A DNA stretch of 38,245 nt from Chloroflexota bacterium (lineage in GTDB: Bacteria; Chloroflexota; Anaerolineae; Aggregatilineales; UBA2796), in assembly GCA_021325095.1 (NCBI GenBank), contig JAJPHV010000100.1:1-38245 (forward strand), written 5' to 3'. Position numbers and translations under genes: made by a program. This document shows positions 27,316 through 35,824 of this stretch, piece after piece. Every line of letters starts with the position of its first letter. Positions within the stretch are counted from its first letter, which is position 1. The notes beneath the pieces are model-generated. The model saw nothing but the letters and a program-made list of their open reading frames with translations, had not been told where the DNA came from and did not search any database.

Positions 27316-28914
27316 ATGAGTGTCGGAAATATTGATTTCGTTGCCTCGTCGCCGATTGGCGTCGTGCCGCTGCGCGACGTTGCGATCCGCCTGCATCCCG
27401 AAGATGACGTTGCCATCGCCCGGATCAGCCTGCAAACCGGGACGATCCTCGACCTGGCCCCGGAGTCGGCTGCACAGGTGACCGTGCAGCGCTTCATTAG
27501 CAGCGGCCACAAGGTCGCGCTGCGGGCTATTGCGCCCGGCGAACCAATCCGCCGCTACGGGCAGATCATCGGCTTTGCCACGCAACCCATCCAGCCCGGC
27601 GACCATGTTCATTCGCATAACCTGGCTGTGCAAGACTTTGCACGGGATTACCGCTTTGGCGAAGACGTTAAGCCCGTCGAGTATGTACCGGAAAGCCAGC
27701 GGCGCACGTTTCTCGGCTACCGGCGAGCCGACGGGCGAGTTGCCACGCGCAACTACATCGCCGTTATATCGAGTGTGAACTGCTCCGCCCACACCACCCG
27801 CGAGATCGCTCACTATTTCACCCCGGAGCGGCTGGCAGCATACCCGAATGTGGACGGGGTACTGGCGATCAGCCACCTTTCGGGCTGCGCCAACCGTGTT
27901 GGGGGCGCAACGCAGGTGCTCCTTCAACGCACGCTGGCCGGGATCGCGCGGCACGCCAACGTGGCTGCCTACGTTCTGGTCGGTCTGGGCTGCGAAACGA
28001 ACCAGATCGGGGAGATGGTTGATAATTTCCAGATGCGGGCCAGCGAAGCGCCCGCACAGAAGCCGATCAGCCTGACCATCCAGGGCGAGGGTGGCATTCG
28101 CAAGACGGTGCAGGCCGCCGTGAAAGCGGTTGAGTCGCTGCTGCCCTTCGCCAACACGTTCACGCGCACGCCGCAGCTGATCTCTGAACTGGTGGTGGCC
28201 TTGCAGTGCGGCGGCAGCGATAGCTGGTCGGGCGTCACGGCCAACCCGGTGGTCGGGCTGGTCGCGGACGAGATCGTGCGCCAGGGCGGGACAGTAGTGC
28301 TGGCTGAAACCCCGGAAATCTATGGGGCGGAACACTTACTGACGCGCCGCGCTATCAGCCCGGAAGTGGGCGAAAAACTGGTGGCAAAGGTTCGCTGGTG
28401 GGAAGCCCACGCCCGGATGCACAACATCGAAATCGACAATAACCCCAGCGTGGGCAACAAGGCCGGCGGCCTGACCACGATCTACGAGAAATCGCTGGGG
28501 GCAGTCGCCAAAGGCGGTAGCACACCGCTCACCGCCGTATATGACTATGCCGAGCCGGTGACGGCGCGCGGCTTCACCTTCATGGATTCGCCGGGCTACG
28601 ATCCGGTATCGGTGACCGGGCAGGTGGCGGGTGGCTGCAACCTCGTCCTTTTCACGACGGGGCGCGGTTCGGTGTTCGGCTTCAAACCCGCACCCAGCAT
28701 CAAAATCTGCACCAACACGCCCACCTACGAGCACATGATCGACGACATGGATCTGAATGCGGGCCGCGTGCTGGAAGGCGAAGACATGGCGAAGGTGGCC
28801 GCCGACCTGCTCGATCTGACGATAGCTGTCGCGTCGGGCAAGCCCTCCAAGAGCGAAGCACAGGGCGTCGGCGAGGCCGAGTTTAATCCCTGGAACCTGG
28901 GCGGAACGCTCTGA
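27316..28914 (+). CDS. uxaA: UxaA family altronate dehydratase
   Basis: A 532-residue sugar-acid dehydratase of the UxaA/GarD family. The SAF domain is at about 12-100 (IGVVPLRDVAIRLHPEDDVAIARISL, then GDHVHSHNLAV). It is followed by the second and C-terminal catalytic domains (GYRRADGRVATRNYIAVISSVNCS, HLSGCANRVGG, GLGCETNQ, ALQCGGSDSWSGVTANP, FMDSPGYDPVSVTGQVAGGCNLVLFTTGRGSVFG). The conserved Cys residues are likely iron ligands. The fused arrangement matches full-length altronate dehydratase (altronate to 2-keto-3-deoxygluconate). GAGGA lies about 6 nt before the ATG. With the upstream SDR it suggests hexuronate use. Galactarate or another aldonate is possible. Confidence 0.88.
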   Translation: MSVGNIDFVASSPIGVVPLRDVAIRLHPEDDVAIARISLQTGTILDLAPESAAQVTVQRFISSGHKVALRAIAPGEPIRRYGQIIGFATQPIQPGDHVHSHNLAVQDFARDYRFGEDVKPVEYVPESQRRTFLGYRRADGRVATRNYIAVISSVNCSAHTTREIAHYFTPERLAAYPNVDGVLAISHLSGCANRVGGATQVLLQRTLAGIARHANVAAYVLVGLGCETNQIGEMVDNFQMRASEAPAQKPISLTIQGEGGIRKTVQAAVKAVESLLPFANTFTRTPQLISELVVALQCGGSDSWSGVTANPVVGLVADEIVRQGGTVVLAETPEIYGAEHLLTRRAISPEVGEKLVAKVRWWEAHARMHNIEIDNNPSVGNKAGGLTTIYEKSLGAVAKGGSTPLTAVYDYAEPVTARGFTFMDSPGYDPVSVTGQVAGGCNLVLFTTGRGSVFGFKPAPSIKICTNTPTYEHMIDDMDLNAGRVLEGEDMAKVAADLLDLTIAVASGKPSKSEAQGVGEAEFNPWNLGGTL

Positions 28915-29022
28915 CGCGCCGGGCCACCCGGTTGCCAATCGTATAACAAAGTGCCATCTTTGGGAGCGACATGGTGTAGACTACAAACTATCAGGGGTTA
29001 GCTGGCGGGCCAGGAACACCGC

Positions 29023-32000
29023 ATGGAACACGTCATTCGGGAAATCATTGAAAACGGCATTCAGGCTGCCCGCGAACCCATCCTGATTGTGGACGGCGAC
29101 CTGCGGATTGTTGGGGCCAGCGCGGCTTTCTACCGCACGTTCCACCTTGCCCCGGAGCACGTTGTTGGTCAGTTGCTGTGCGATCTGGAAGGCGGCGTCT
29201 GGTACGGCGCGCACTTTGTTGGCCTGTTACGCCAGCTTGTTGCCAGCGGGGCGCCCATCGACGAATTTGAGTTACAGCAGACCTTACCCGGCAACATCCA
29301 GCGCCAGGTGGCGATCAATGCGCGGCAACTGGTACAGGCCATACCGCTTTTCCTGTTAACGCTGGAGGACCGTACTGTGCGCTCCCCCACCGTAGTGGAA
29401 GAGAAATACCACCAGCTTGTGGCAGCCGCACAACGACAGATCCGTGCTCTTCACCTGTTGAACCAGGCCCGCGCTTTGTGGACGAGTGAACTCGAAGTTC
29501 CGGTGGTTGTGCGCCTGGTGGTCGAAACTATTGCCGAAGCCTTCGGCTATACCCAGGTCAGTGTGTATTTGATTCAGGATAACGAACTGGTCCTGCAACA
29601 CCAGGTCGGCTACGACACGGTTATCAGCCATGTTCCACTCTCCAGAGGTGTGATCGGCAGAGTCGTGCGCACCGGGAAAGCCGTCCTGCTAAAGGATGTG
29701 CGCAGCGATCCCGATTTTCTGGCCGCCATCGAAGGCGTCGTTTCTGAGATTTGTGTGCCCCTCTCCGATGAAGGCAAGACCGTCGGCGTGCTGAATGTCG
29801 AAAGTACCAATGGCATTGCGCTGACCGAGGCCGACCTGGAACTGATCACGTCGTTGGGCGAGCACGTCAGCATCGCCATCATGCGCTCTCGGCTGTATAC
29901 GGCGGTCCGCGAGAGCAAGGACAGGTATCAGTCGCTGGTTGACAGCCTGCGCGATGTCATTTTTCAGATCGACGCCCAAGGGCTGTGGGTATTCCTGAAC
30001 CCGGCCTGGACTGCGATCACAGGTTTCAGCCTGGAAGAGAGCATCGGGAAACCCGTCATGGATTTCGTACATCCTGATGACCAGCATATCCGGTACGAAG
30101 TGCGGAGCCGCCTGTTTGAACAACGACAGAAAAACATTCAGATGGAAATCCGCTTCGTTACCAGAGCCGGGGACGAACGCTGGCTGGAGGTGCACGCCCG
30201 CCTGGCCGAATCGCCGAACGGGGAAGTGCTTGGGCTTTTGGGCACGCTCACCGACATCACCGAGCGGCGAGCGGCGGAAATGGCGCGGCAGGAGGCCACT
30301 GCACAATTAGCTGCTTCCCGCGATGCGTTGCAGCGCCTGATCCAGCAGACGCCGGTTGGCATTCAGGTCTTCGCGTCGGATGGGACATGCACCGACGTAA
30401 ACCCGGCACACATGGCGATCTTTGGAATTGAGGCACGGGCGCAACTGGTGGGGAGGTACAACATTTTCCAGGACCCGCTGGCCGAGGCCGCAGGCACAGC
30501 CGACGCGGCGCGGCGGGCGCTGGCCGGGGAGATCGTTGCCCTCGGCGACATCGACTTCGACTTTTCGGAGGCCGACCCGCGTTTTGTGGGGGCAACCGGG
30601 CAGCGCACTGTCAATGTAACGATCTTTCCCGTTTTCAACGCCAAAGGGCAGGTTGCCAACTTCGTCGGGCTGAACGTGGACACGACGGAACGCAAGCGCG
30701 TGGAGGAAGCCCTGCGCCGCTCGGAGACCGCCGAGCGCGAACAGCGCGCGCTGGCCGAAGCGCTGCGGGATACCGCTGCTGCATTGACCAGTACCCTGGA
30801 CTTTGAGCAGGTCATGCGACGCATTCTGGACAACGTGGATCGGGTTGTTCCCCACAGCAGCGCTAACATCATGCTCATCGAAGGCGACAGGGCACGGGTG
30901 GCCTACTGGACGGGCTATGCGGCATGGCAAATTGCCCTGTTCCAGGCCGGTCTTTCGATTCCGCTGGACAGTCTGACCCTGCGTACCATGATTGAGACAG
31001 CATCGCCGCTCCTCATCTCCGACGTTCGCAACTATCCAGGCTGGTGGACCTCGGATGTGGATTGGGTTGGCTCTTACGCAGGGGTGCCGTTGCTGGCGCA
31101 CGGACAGGCCATCGGGTTTCTCAACCTGGACAGCCTCTCGCCAGGGTTCTTTGTTCAGGCCCATGTGGAGCGTCTGCAAGCGTTTGCGGATCAGGCAGCC
31201 GTTGCTATCGAAAATGCGCAACTTTACGACGCGGTGCGCCGCCACAGCCTCATCCTCGAACAACGGGTTGCCGAACGCACCGCCGACCTGAGCGCAGCTA
31301 ATGTGCGGCTTCAAGAGCTTGACCGCATGAAATCCAAATTTATTGCGGATGCCTCCCACGAACTGCGCACACCGGTGGCGAATCTGTCGTTGCGGCTGCA
31401 CTTGCTAGAACGGGACTTGCCCGAACGCCGTGCGGAACACATCGCCAACTTGAAGAGCCAACTGGTGCGGCTCAAAGAACTGGTCGATCACATCCTCGAT
31501 TTTTCCCACCTGGAAGTCGCCAGCGGCGAGAGAACACCCCTGGCGCCCATCGATTTGAATACGTTGGTCGAACAGGCTGTGGACGCCTGTCGCCCCCGCG
31601 CCGAGGCTGCTGGATTGGTGCTTACTTTCCTGCCGTGCGCCGATCTGCCCTTTGTCGAGGGGCATCAAAGCTACCTGATCCAGGTCGCCACCAACCTGAT
31701 CGTCAACGCCATCAATTACACCCGCACCGGCAGCGTAACGGTCAGCACCTGTCACGAGACAGAACCTGAGCGCGTTGGCTTGTGCGTCAAAGATACCGGG
31801 ATCGGCATCGACCCCGAAGATATGCCGCACCTGTTCGAGCGCTTCTACCGGGGCAAAAAGATCGGGTCGTCCAATATTCCAGGCACGGGTCTGGGCCTGA
31901 GCATCGTGCGCGAGATCGTCGAGATGCACGGCGGCACGGTTGAAATCGACAGCCAGGTTACGCAGGGGACGACGGTCAGAGTGTGGCTGCCGCTGCCCGG

Positions 32001-32055
32001 CGGCCTGAAGGAAGATCATGAATCCAGTTCGCGTATGTCACGTCGAGGAGCTTGA
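29023..32055 (+). CDS. PAS/GAF multi-sensor histidine kinase
   Basis: A 1010-residue soluble sensor kinase with no membrane segment. Order: PAS (about 10-125), GAF (about 150-300, GVIGRVVRTGKAVLLKDVRSD), PAS (about 305-425, ending TDITERR), PAS (about 435-565, ending VDTTERKR), GAF (about 575-740), coiled coil, HisKA with phospho-acceptor His779 (ASHELRTP), then HATPase (N box NLIVNAINYT, DTGIGID, GTGLGLSI, to about 1000). Two GAF and three PAS domains suggest that it senses small ligands or redox state inside the cell. No response regulator gene is next to it, so its partner is elsewhere. AGGAA lies upstream of the ATG. The 3' end overlaps the Rieske gene by 38 bp. Confidence 0.93.
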   Translation: MEHVIREIIENGIQAAREPILIVDGDLRIVGASAAFYRTFHLAPEHVVGQLLCDLEGGVWYGAHFVGLLRQLVASGAPIDEFELQQTLPGNIQRQVAINARQLVQAIPLFLLTLEDRTVRSPTVVEEKYHQLVAAAQRQIRALHLLNQARALWTSELEVPVVVRLVVETIAEAFGYTQVSVYLIQDNELVLQHQVGYDTVISHVPLSRGVIGRVVRTGKAVLLKDVRSDPDFLAAIEGVVSEICVPLSDEGKTVGVLNVESTNGIALTEADLELITSLGEHVSIAIMRSRLYTAVRESKDRYQSLVDSLRDVIFQIDAQGLWVFLNPAWTAITGFSLEESIGKPVMDFVHPDDQHIRYEVRSRLFEQRQKNIQMEIRFVTRAGDERWLEVHARLAESPNGEVLGLLGTLTDITERRAAEMARQEATAQLAASRDALQRLIQQTPVGIQVFASDGTCTDVNPAHMAIFGIEARAQLVGRYNIFQDPLAEAAGTADAARRALAGEIVALGDIDFDFSEADPRFVGATGQRTVNVTIFPVFNAKGQVANFVGLNVDTTERKRVEEALRRSETAEREQRALAEALRDTAAALTSTLDFEQVMRRILDNVDRVVPHSSANIMLIEGDRARVAYWTGYAAWQIALFQAGLSIPLDSLTLRTMIETASPLLISDVRNYPGWWTSDVDWVGSYAGVPLLAHGQAIGFLNLDSLSPGFFVQAHVERLQAFADQAAVAIENAQLYDAVRRHSLILEQRVAERTADLSAANVRLQELDRMKSKFIADASHELRTPVANLSLRLHLLERDLPERRAEHIANLKSQLVRLKELVDHILDFSHLEVASGERTPLAPIDLNTLVEQAVDACRPRAEAAGLVLTFLPCADLPFVEGHQSYLIQVATNLIVNAINYTRTGSVTVSTCHETEPERVGLCVKDTGIGIDPEDMPHLFERFYRGKKIGSSNIPGTGLGLSIVREIVEMHGGTVEIDSQVTQGTTVRVWLPLPGGLKEDHESSSRMSRRGA

Positions 32056-32407
32056 CCACGACAGGCCGCGTTGTTACCGGGTGAACAACGTGGACGTGTT
32101 TATCGTGCGGCACTGGGCCACTATCTATGCCATCGAAAACCGCTGCGGGCACGCCGGCGCGCCGCTGCACCGGGGCGAATATACCGATGGGCTGATCGTC
32201 TGCGCGCTGCACGGAGCCGCTTTCCGAGTGGAGACGGGCGAGGTGGAGTGGACAGCCATCTTGCCGCCGCCAATGTCTGAGTACAGTTCGAGCGATAACC
32301 CACGCCTTCGTCTGTTCGGGGAGCTGATGGAAGCGATTGAAACGTTGCCCGTCAAGCGTTTCCCTGTGACAGTGGAAGGCGATGAAGTGTACATCCTGAT
32401 GCCGTGA
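32018..32407 (+). CDS. Rieske [2Fe-2S] ferredoxin
   Basis: A 129-residue Rieske-type ferredoxin. The cluster ligands are Cys43 and His45 (RCGHAGAPLHRG) and Cys62 and His65 (VCALHGAAF), held in the usual three-sheet fold. It has no signal peptide, so it is cytoplasmic, like ferredoxins that feed dioxygenases or the small NirD subunit. An unusual feature is the long C-terminal tail after the cluster domain (about residues 80-120). The ATG lies inside the end of the histidine kinase gene, with GAAGGAAG just upstream at 32008-32015, so the two are co-transcribed. No oxygenase is nearby. Confidence 0.9.
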   Translation: MNPVRVCHVEELDHDRPRCYRVNNVDVFIVRHWATIYAIENRCGHAGAPLHRGEYTDGLIVCALHGAAFRVETGEVEWTAILPPPMSEYSSSDNPRLRLFGELMEAIETLPVKRFPVTVEGDEVYILMP

Positions 32408-32493
32408 TTGCCCTCCGGTTGTTGAAGTCCTGCCCATCCAACCGCCCAGGATCGAACGTACCTCTCCACAAGGCGGCCACCGGAGTGAGACAG

Positions 32494-34779
32494 CTACTTT
32501 GCCAGTTCCGCAAAAGATCGAATGTAGTTGATCACATCCCAACGTTCGTTCTCGCTCAGGCGGTTGGCAAAGGCAGGCATGGCAGTGCCATCGATCCCGT
32601 TGCTGATCCAGGCGAAAAGCTGATCGTCGGGGTGGCCCGCCGCCATGTGGACTTGCAGGTTAGCGGGCGGCGGTTGCAGCGCAGCAGCATCCGGCCCGTC
32701 GCCGAGTCCGAGCGGCCCGTGACACTGTGCGCAGTTGGCGTCGTAGATCACGCGACCACGCGCCAGCGACTCCAGGTTGGGCGGGATCGGGTTTTGCAGA
32801 CTGCTCATCTGCGCCCGCATGTTGATAGCTCCGGTCAGCACCAGTGCGAAGCCGCCCAGGCAGACGGTGGCTCCTGCCACGAAAGCGAAACGGCGGGAGC
32901 GGCGGGAACGGCTGGCCCAGACGAGCAGCGCCACCCCCCCAGCGACCACTTCCAGGCCCAGGAAGGCCCGCAGCGGGTAGTCTGAGACGGGGGCTGCCGT
33001 GCGCTGCCGGGGGAGGTCGCCGAAAGGCAACACGAAGGCGGTACGCACGTCATCCTGGCCTGCACGCCGCACCAGCAGTTCCATTTGCCACGTACCCAAC
33101 ATCGACAGGTAATCCGACTGGACGATGTAGCGCCCATCGCCCTGGCTGGTAGCAACTTCCTCATCCTTGCCCATGTCGTGTTCAAGCATGGTGAAGATGA
33201 GCGCCACTTTCTGGGCATCGGCCACAGGCCGCCCCAGACCATCCTTGAGGTACACAGTGAAGGTGTTCAGCCCGGCCTGCGCCGGGTTAACGGCCACCAC
33301 CAGCCGCAGATCGCTGGTAGTTCCGCGCACCACAAAGCCTGCCCCGAATGCATCACGCGAAGGCGGCAGACTGGTCAGAATGCCCGTCACGAGCAGGATC
33401 GCCGACACGAGGACGACCTCGCCGCTCACCGTTCGCCGGATCATCTGGTAGGGCGAACGCAACAGGTTCTCATTATTAGTCGCGGCGGCCTTTGCCAGGC
33501 GGCGGCTGATCAGGGTCAGGTTGAGCGCGCCCAGCGCCAGCAGCGGAACCAGCAGTGCCAGCTTGATCAGCAGGGTTGTCCCATACGGCGTATCGATCAG
33601 GTTAGCTGCATCCCCGATCTCGACCAGCGCACGGTACACACCACTCAGACCAAGCAAGACCAGGCTCACCGAAGCGAGTTGCGAGAAGCGCCCAACCAGG
33701 CGCGAGATGGGCAGCGCGGCACTGGCTCCCTCGGTGCGGCGCAGCCAGACCAGCGCCAGCAGGAGCGCAACCAGACCGCCGATCCAGAGACTGGCGGCAA
33801 GCAAATGCAGCACGTCGGCGCTGACCGCCGGAAGCGCTTCCGGCGCAGCAGCGGCATGGCTGTTCAGGCTGGTCGTCAGCAGCACGATGAAACCTGTAGC
33901 AGCACCTGCCCACCACCAGCGCGCCGTCCAGTCCCGCCGCCACCAGCGCGATTGCCGCAGCCCAAGTAGCCCGCCGATAGCCAGCACCGCCGCCAGCCGC
34001 AGCCAGAAGATCGTGCCGTAGCGCGTCCCTGACAGCAGCGTGAGAAGCGGCCCATTCAGAGCGGCGACCAGATCGACATTGGCGCTGGTGGCGGCCTGGA
34101 CAAGCGCCCCGGCCAGCGTGGTAATCAACAGCAGCGCCCAGCCGCCCACCAGGACGCGGAACAGCCCTGACGCATGGGAAAACGGGGCGGTTTGCCCTGC
34201 CGATGCGGGGGATCGGGGCTGCCGCCCTCGCTGCTTTCCGGCTGCTTCTAAGGCGGGCTGCAAGACGAGCGGCACAAAGGCGAACCCGCCCACGATCAAT
34301 GCCATTGACAGGTAGCCCAACCAGCGCGTCAGCACGCCGGGCAGCGTCGGGCCGCTTGATGTACCGGCTGACGCTCCCGACGCTGCCGCCTGAAAACCGC
34401 CTGCCGGAACCTGGTCGCTGCCGATGGCAAAGGCAAATGCACCTGCCGTTACGTGACCATCGACGGCGGACAGCGCCCGCCAGGCCACCGTATACAGGCC
34501 CGGCGGCAGCGGCTCAAGGCTGGCGTCAAGCTGTTTGTCGTTGTCCGGATCAAGACGCACCGGCCCGACGCCCTTGACCGCCTGCCCGGTGCGATCCAGC
34601 ACCTCGATCTGCGAAAAACGCGGTTCTGGCGCTTCCGAAAACAGCAGTCGTATCGTGTCAGGGGCGGCAACAAGCACCTGCCCGGCGCGTGGCTCAGAGC
34701 GCACCAGGTTGGCGTGGGCCTGGGCGATGCGCGTCCCAGCCAGCATTGTGATCAACAGCAGAGCCACGATCAGGCCCAC
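32494..34779 (-). CDS. CopC-CopD-YtkA-cytochrome c fusion protein
   Basis: A membrane protein of about 761 residues that fuses copper-handling and haem domains. After a signal peptide (to AQA, about residue 21) the mature protein starts with His, then a CopC domain. The CopC copper site looks intact: N-terminal His and SAVDGH (Asp, His). A CopD domain with about eight membrane spans follows (about 150-490). Next is a YtkA-like domain (about 500-600, MLEHDMGKDEEV and YLSMLGTWQMELLV), one more span, and a C-terminal cytochrome c with CAQCH at 683-687 and probable axial Met734. The frame is open to 35028, but that part reads through repeat elements. I chose GTG 34779, 10 nt after AAGGAG; GTG 34788 is an alternative. 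Confidence 0.85.
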   Translation of the reverse strand: MGLIVALLLITMLAGTRIAQAHANLVRSEPRAGQVLVAAPDTIRLLFSEAPEPRFSQIEVLDRTGQAVKGVGPVRLDPDNDKQLDASLEPLPPGLYTVAWRALSAVDGHVTAGAFAFAIGSDQVPAGGFQAAASGASAGTSSGPTLPGVLTRWLGYLSMALIVGGFAFVPLVLQPALEAAGKQRGRQPRSPASAGQTAPFSHASGLFRVLVGGWALLLITTLAGALVQAATSANVDLVAALNGPLLTLLSGTRYGTIFWLRLAAVLAIGGLLGLRQSRWWRRDWTARWWWAGAATGFIVLLTTSLNSHAAAAPEALPAVSADVLHLLAASLWIGGLVALLLALVWLRRTEGASAALPISRLVGRFSQLASVSLVLLGLSGVYRALVEIGDAANLIDTPYGTTLLIKLALLVPLLALGALNLTLISRRLAKAAATNNENLLRSPYQMIRRTVSGEVVLVSAILLVTGILTSLPPSRDAFGAGFVVRGTTSDLRLVVAVNPAQAGLNTFTVYLKDGLGRPVADAQKVALIFTMLEHDMGKDEEVATSQGDGRYIVQSDYLSMLGTWQMELLVRRAGQDDVRTAFVLPFGDLPRQRTAAPVSDYPLRAFLGLEVVAGGVALLVWASRSRRSRRFAFVAGATVCLGGFALVLTGAINMRAQMSSLQNPIPPNLESLARGRVIYDANCAQCHGPLGLGDGPDAAALQPPPANLQVHMAAGHPDDQLFAWISNGIDGTAMPAFANRLSENERWDVINYIRSFAELAK

Positions 34780-34808
34780 GTGCAGCACGCTCCTTCGAGC
34801 GGCCTCTT

Positions 34809-35010
34809 CCCCTCTCCAGTTGGAGTTCAGACTCCGATACTTGAGATTGACCTCATCCCCTGCCCCCCTCTCCACAAGCAAAGAGGGGGAACCGAGAGGC
34901 GAAGACCCCCCTCTCCACTGTGGTGGAGAGGGGCTGGGGGTGAGGCGAAATGATGCCCAAACTCTAAAGCGTCGGTGTGTGCACCAGTTGGAGCCGGGGA
35001 GTGAGGTCAA
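34809..35010. repeat. Cluster of CCCCTCTCC palindromic repeat copies
   Basis: Four units of the repeat seen at 8008 and 13726 are packed in one intergenic gap. A truncated left part is at 34809-34825, whose 17 bases match copy 1 exactly. An inverted copy is at 34848-34889, with TTGACCTCA as its tail. A complete direct copy is at 34906-34947, with stem, loop ACTGTGGT and GGGGGTGAGG tail. A decayed remnant is at 34984-35010 (CCAGTTGGAG...GGGGAGTGAGGTCAA). It lies between two minus-strand genes, so it may separate their transcription or stabilise an mRNA end. Confidence 0.8.
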
Positions 35011-35031
35011 CGCCGTTCTGAGCCGCATCCC

Positions 35032-35634
35032 TTATCCTTTTCGCCTGACCAGCGCCACACCGCCAACGATCAATCCCAGGATGCCCGTCACCAGCCCACC
35101 CATCGCCAGCAACCGTGCAGTGTTAGCCTCGTCGCGGGCGGCTTTCAGATCGCTGGCGAGCGTCTGTCCATCGGGTGCAGCCTGCGGAAATTCCAACTGA
35201 TCTACCCCCATCACGTCGTCAAAACGGCCTGGCCCGGACTCAAATTTCTCGTCAACCGGGGTGTCCTCTATTGTGCCGACAAAGTTGAAGATGTAGCTCC
35301 CGGCCTTCGTCGGGATGATGTCGGCCAGATACAGGCCCTTTTTGGTAAAGACCGGGCGCAATGCGAACGCTTTCGGCGTGTTGCCGCCGTAGGCGATCTT
35401 GAGTTGCAAGGTCTTTTCCAGGCCCGCAATCCCTTCGTGGTTGCTGGCCCTGGTCACGTAGATAGTTGCGGCGTTGGGCTGGTTCACGTAGGTCGGCTCC
35501 CTGTCCCAACCCACCTCTACGTCATATTTGCCCGCGATGGTTCTCTGTTCGTGCGCCAGCGCGACCCCTGGATGCAGGACTGTCAGCGTTGCCATCCACA
35601 ACACCGCCAACAACACGTAGCGTAACTGTCGCAT
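35032..35634 (-). CDS. Secreted, membrane-anchored protein of unknown function (copper context)
   Basis: A 200-residue protein with a signal peptide (MRQLRYVLLAVLWMATLTVLHPGVALA), whose cleavage would leave His at the mature N-terminus (HEQRT). A beta-rich ectodomain follows (GKYDVEVGWDREPTYVNQPNAATIYV, then FTKKGLYLADIIPTKAGSYIF). A C-terminal membrane helix near 172-195 ends in RRKG. The ectodomain resembles the immunoglobulin-like domains found with CopC and YtkA proteins, but I cannot name a family. The ATG at 35634 has AGAGGTG just upstream; an in-frame extension to 35715 does not look coding. It precedes the CopC-CopD-cytochrome gene on the same strand, with the repeat cluster between. 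Confidence 0.75.
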   Translation of the reverse strand: MRQLRYVLLAVLWMATLTVLHPGVALAHEQRTIAGKYDVEVGWDREPTYVNQPNAATIYVTRASNHEGIAGLEKTLQLKIAYGGNTPKAFALRPVFTKKGLYLADIIPTKAGSYIFNFVGTIEDTPVDEKFESGPGRFDDVMGVDQLEFPQAAPDGQTLASDLKAARDEANTARLLAMGGLVTGILGLIVGGVALVRRKG

Positions 35635-35705
35635 TTCACACCTCTGATTTCGGCAAGTATTACCAGATTTTTCCCGGACAGGCGAACAAAATCGAGTCTC
35701 CTGCT

Positions 35706-35723
35706 CCTGTACCAAAGTACAGG
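35706..35723. promoter_or_regulatory. Perfect 7-bp dyad CCTGTAC-N4-GTACAGG
   Basis: CCTGTACCAAAGTACAGG is a perfect inverted repeat with a 4-base centre. It lies between the divergent membrane protein (start 35634) and SDR-VOC (start 35825) genes, 45 bp upstream of a TATATT box at 35768-35773. The geometry fits a dimeric repressor or activator site. Confidence 0.55.
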
Positions 35724-35824
35724 TCAGGTATGGACGCTGGTACGGAGCGCACCATTCGCCTTTCTGCTATATTAGGAACATCACCAGAGAAATCAACCGG
35801 GAAACCCCGGAAAAGGAACCGTTC

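Noticed and set aside
26305..28335. A 676-codon open frame on the minus strand
   Set aside because: It is antisense to the SDR and uxaA genes, whose protein families are clear. Its translation is low-complexity and rich in Arg/His, as expected for the reverse frame of high-GC coding DNA.
28919..28931. CCGGG-CCA-CCCGG hairpin after uxaA
   Set aside because: A 5-bp stem without a T-run; not enough to support termination.
32413..32485. Inverted repeat CTCCGGT...ACCGGAG between the Rieske gene and the convergent copper fusion gene
   Set aside because: The arms are 7 bp and about 60 bases apart, which is not a stable terminator and could be chance.
34780..35028. N-terminal extension of the CopC-CopD fusion to a start at 35028
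   Set aside because: The extra 83 codons read through the palindromic repeat cluster and precede an evident signal peptide, so they are not part of the protein.
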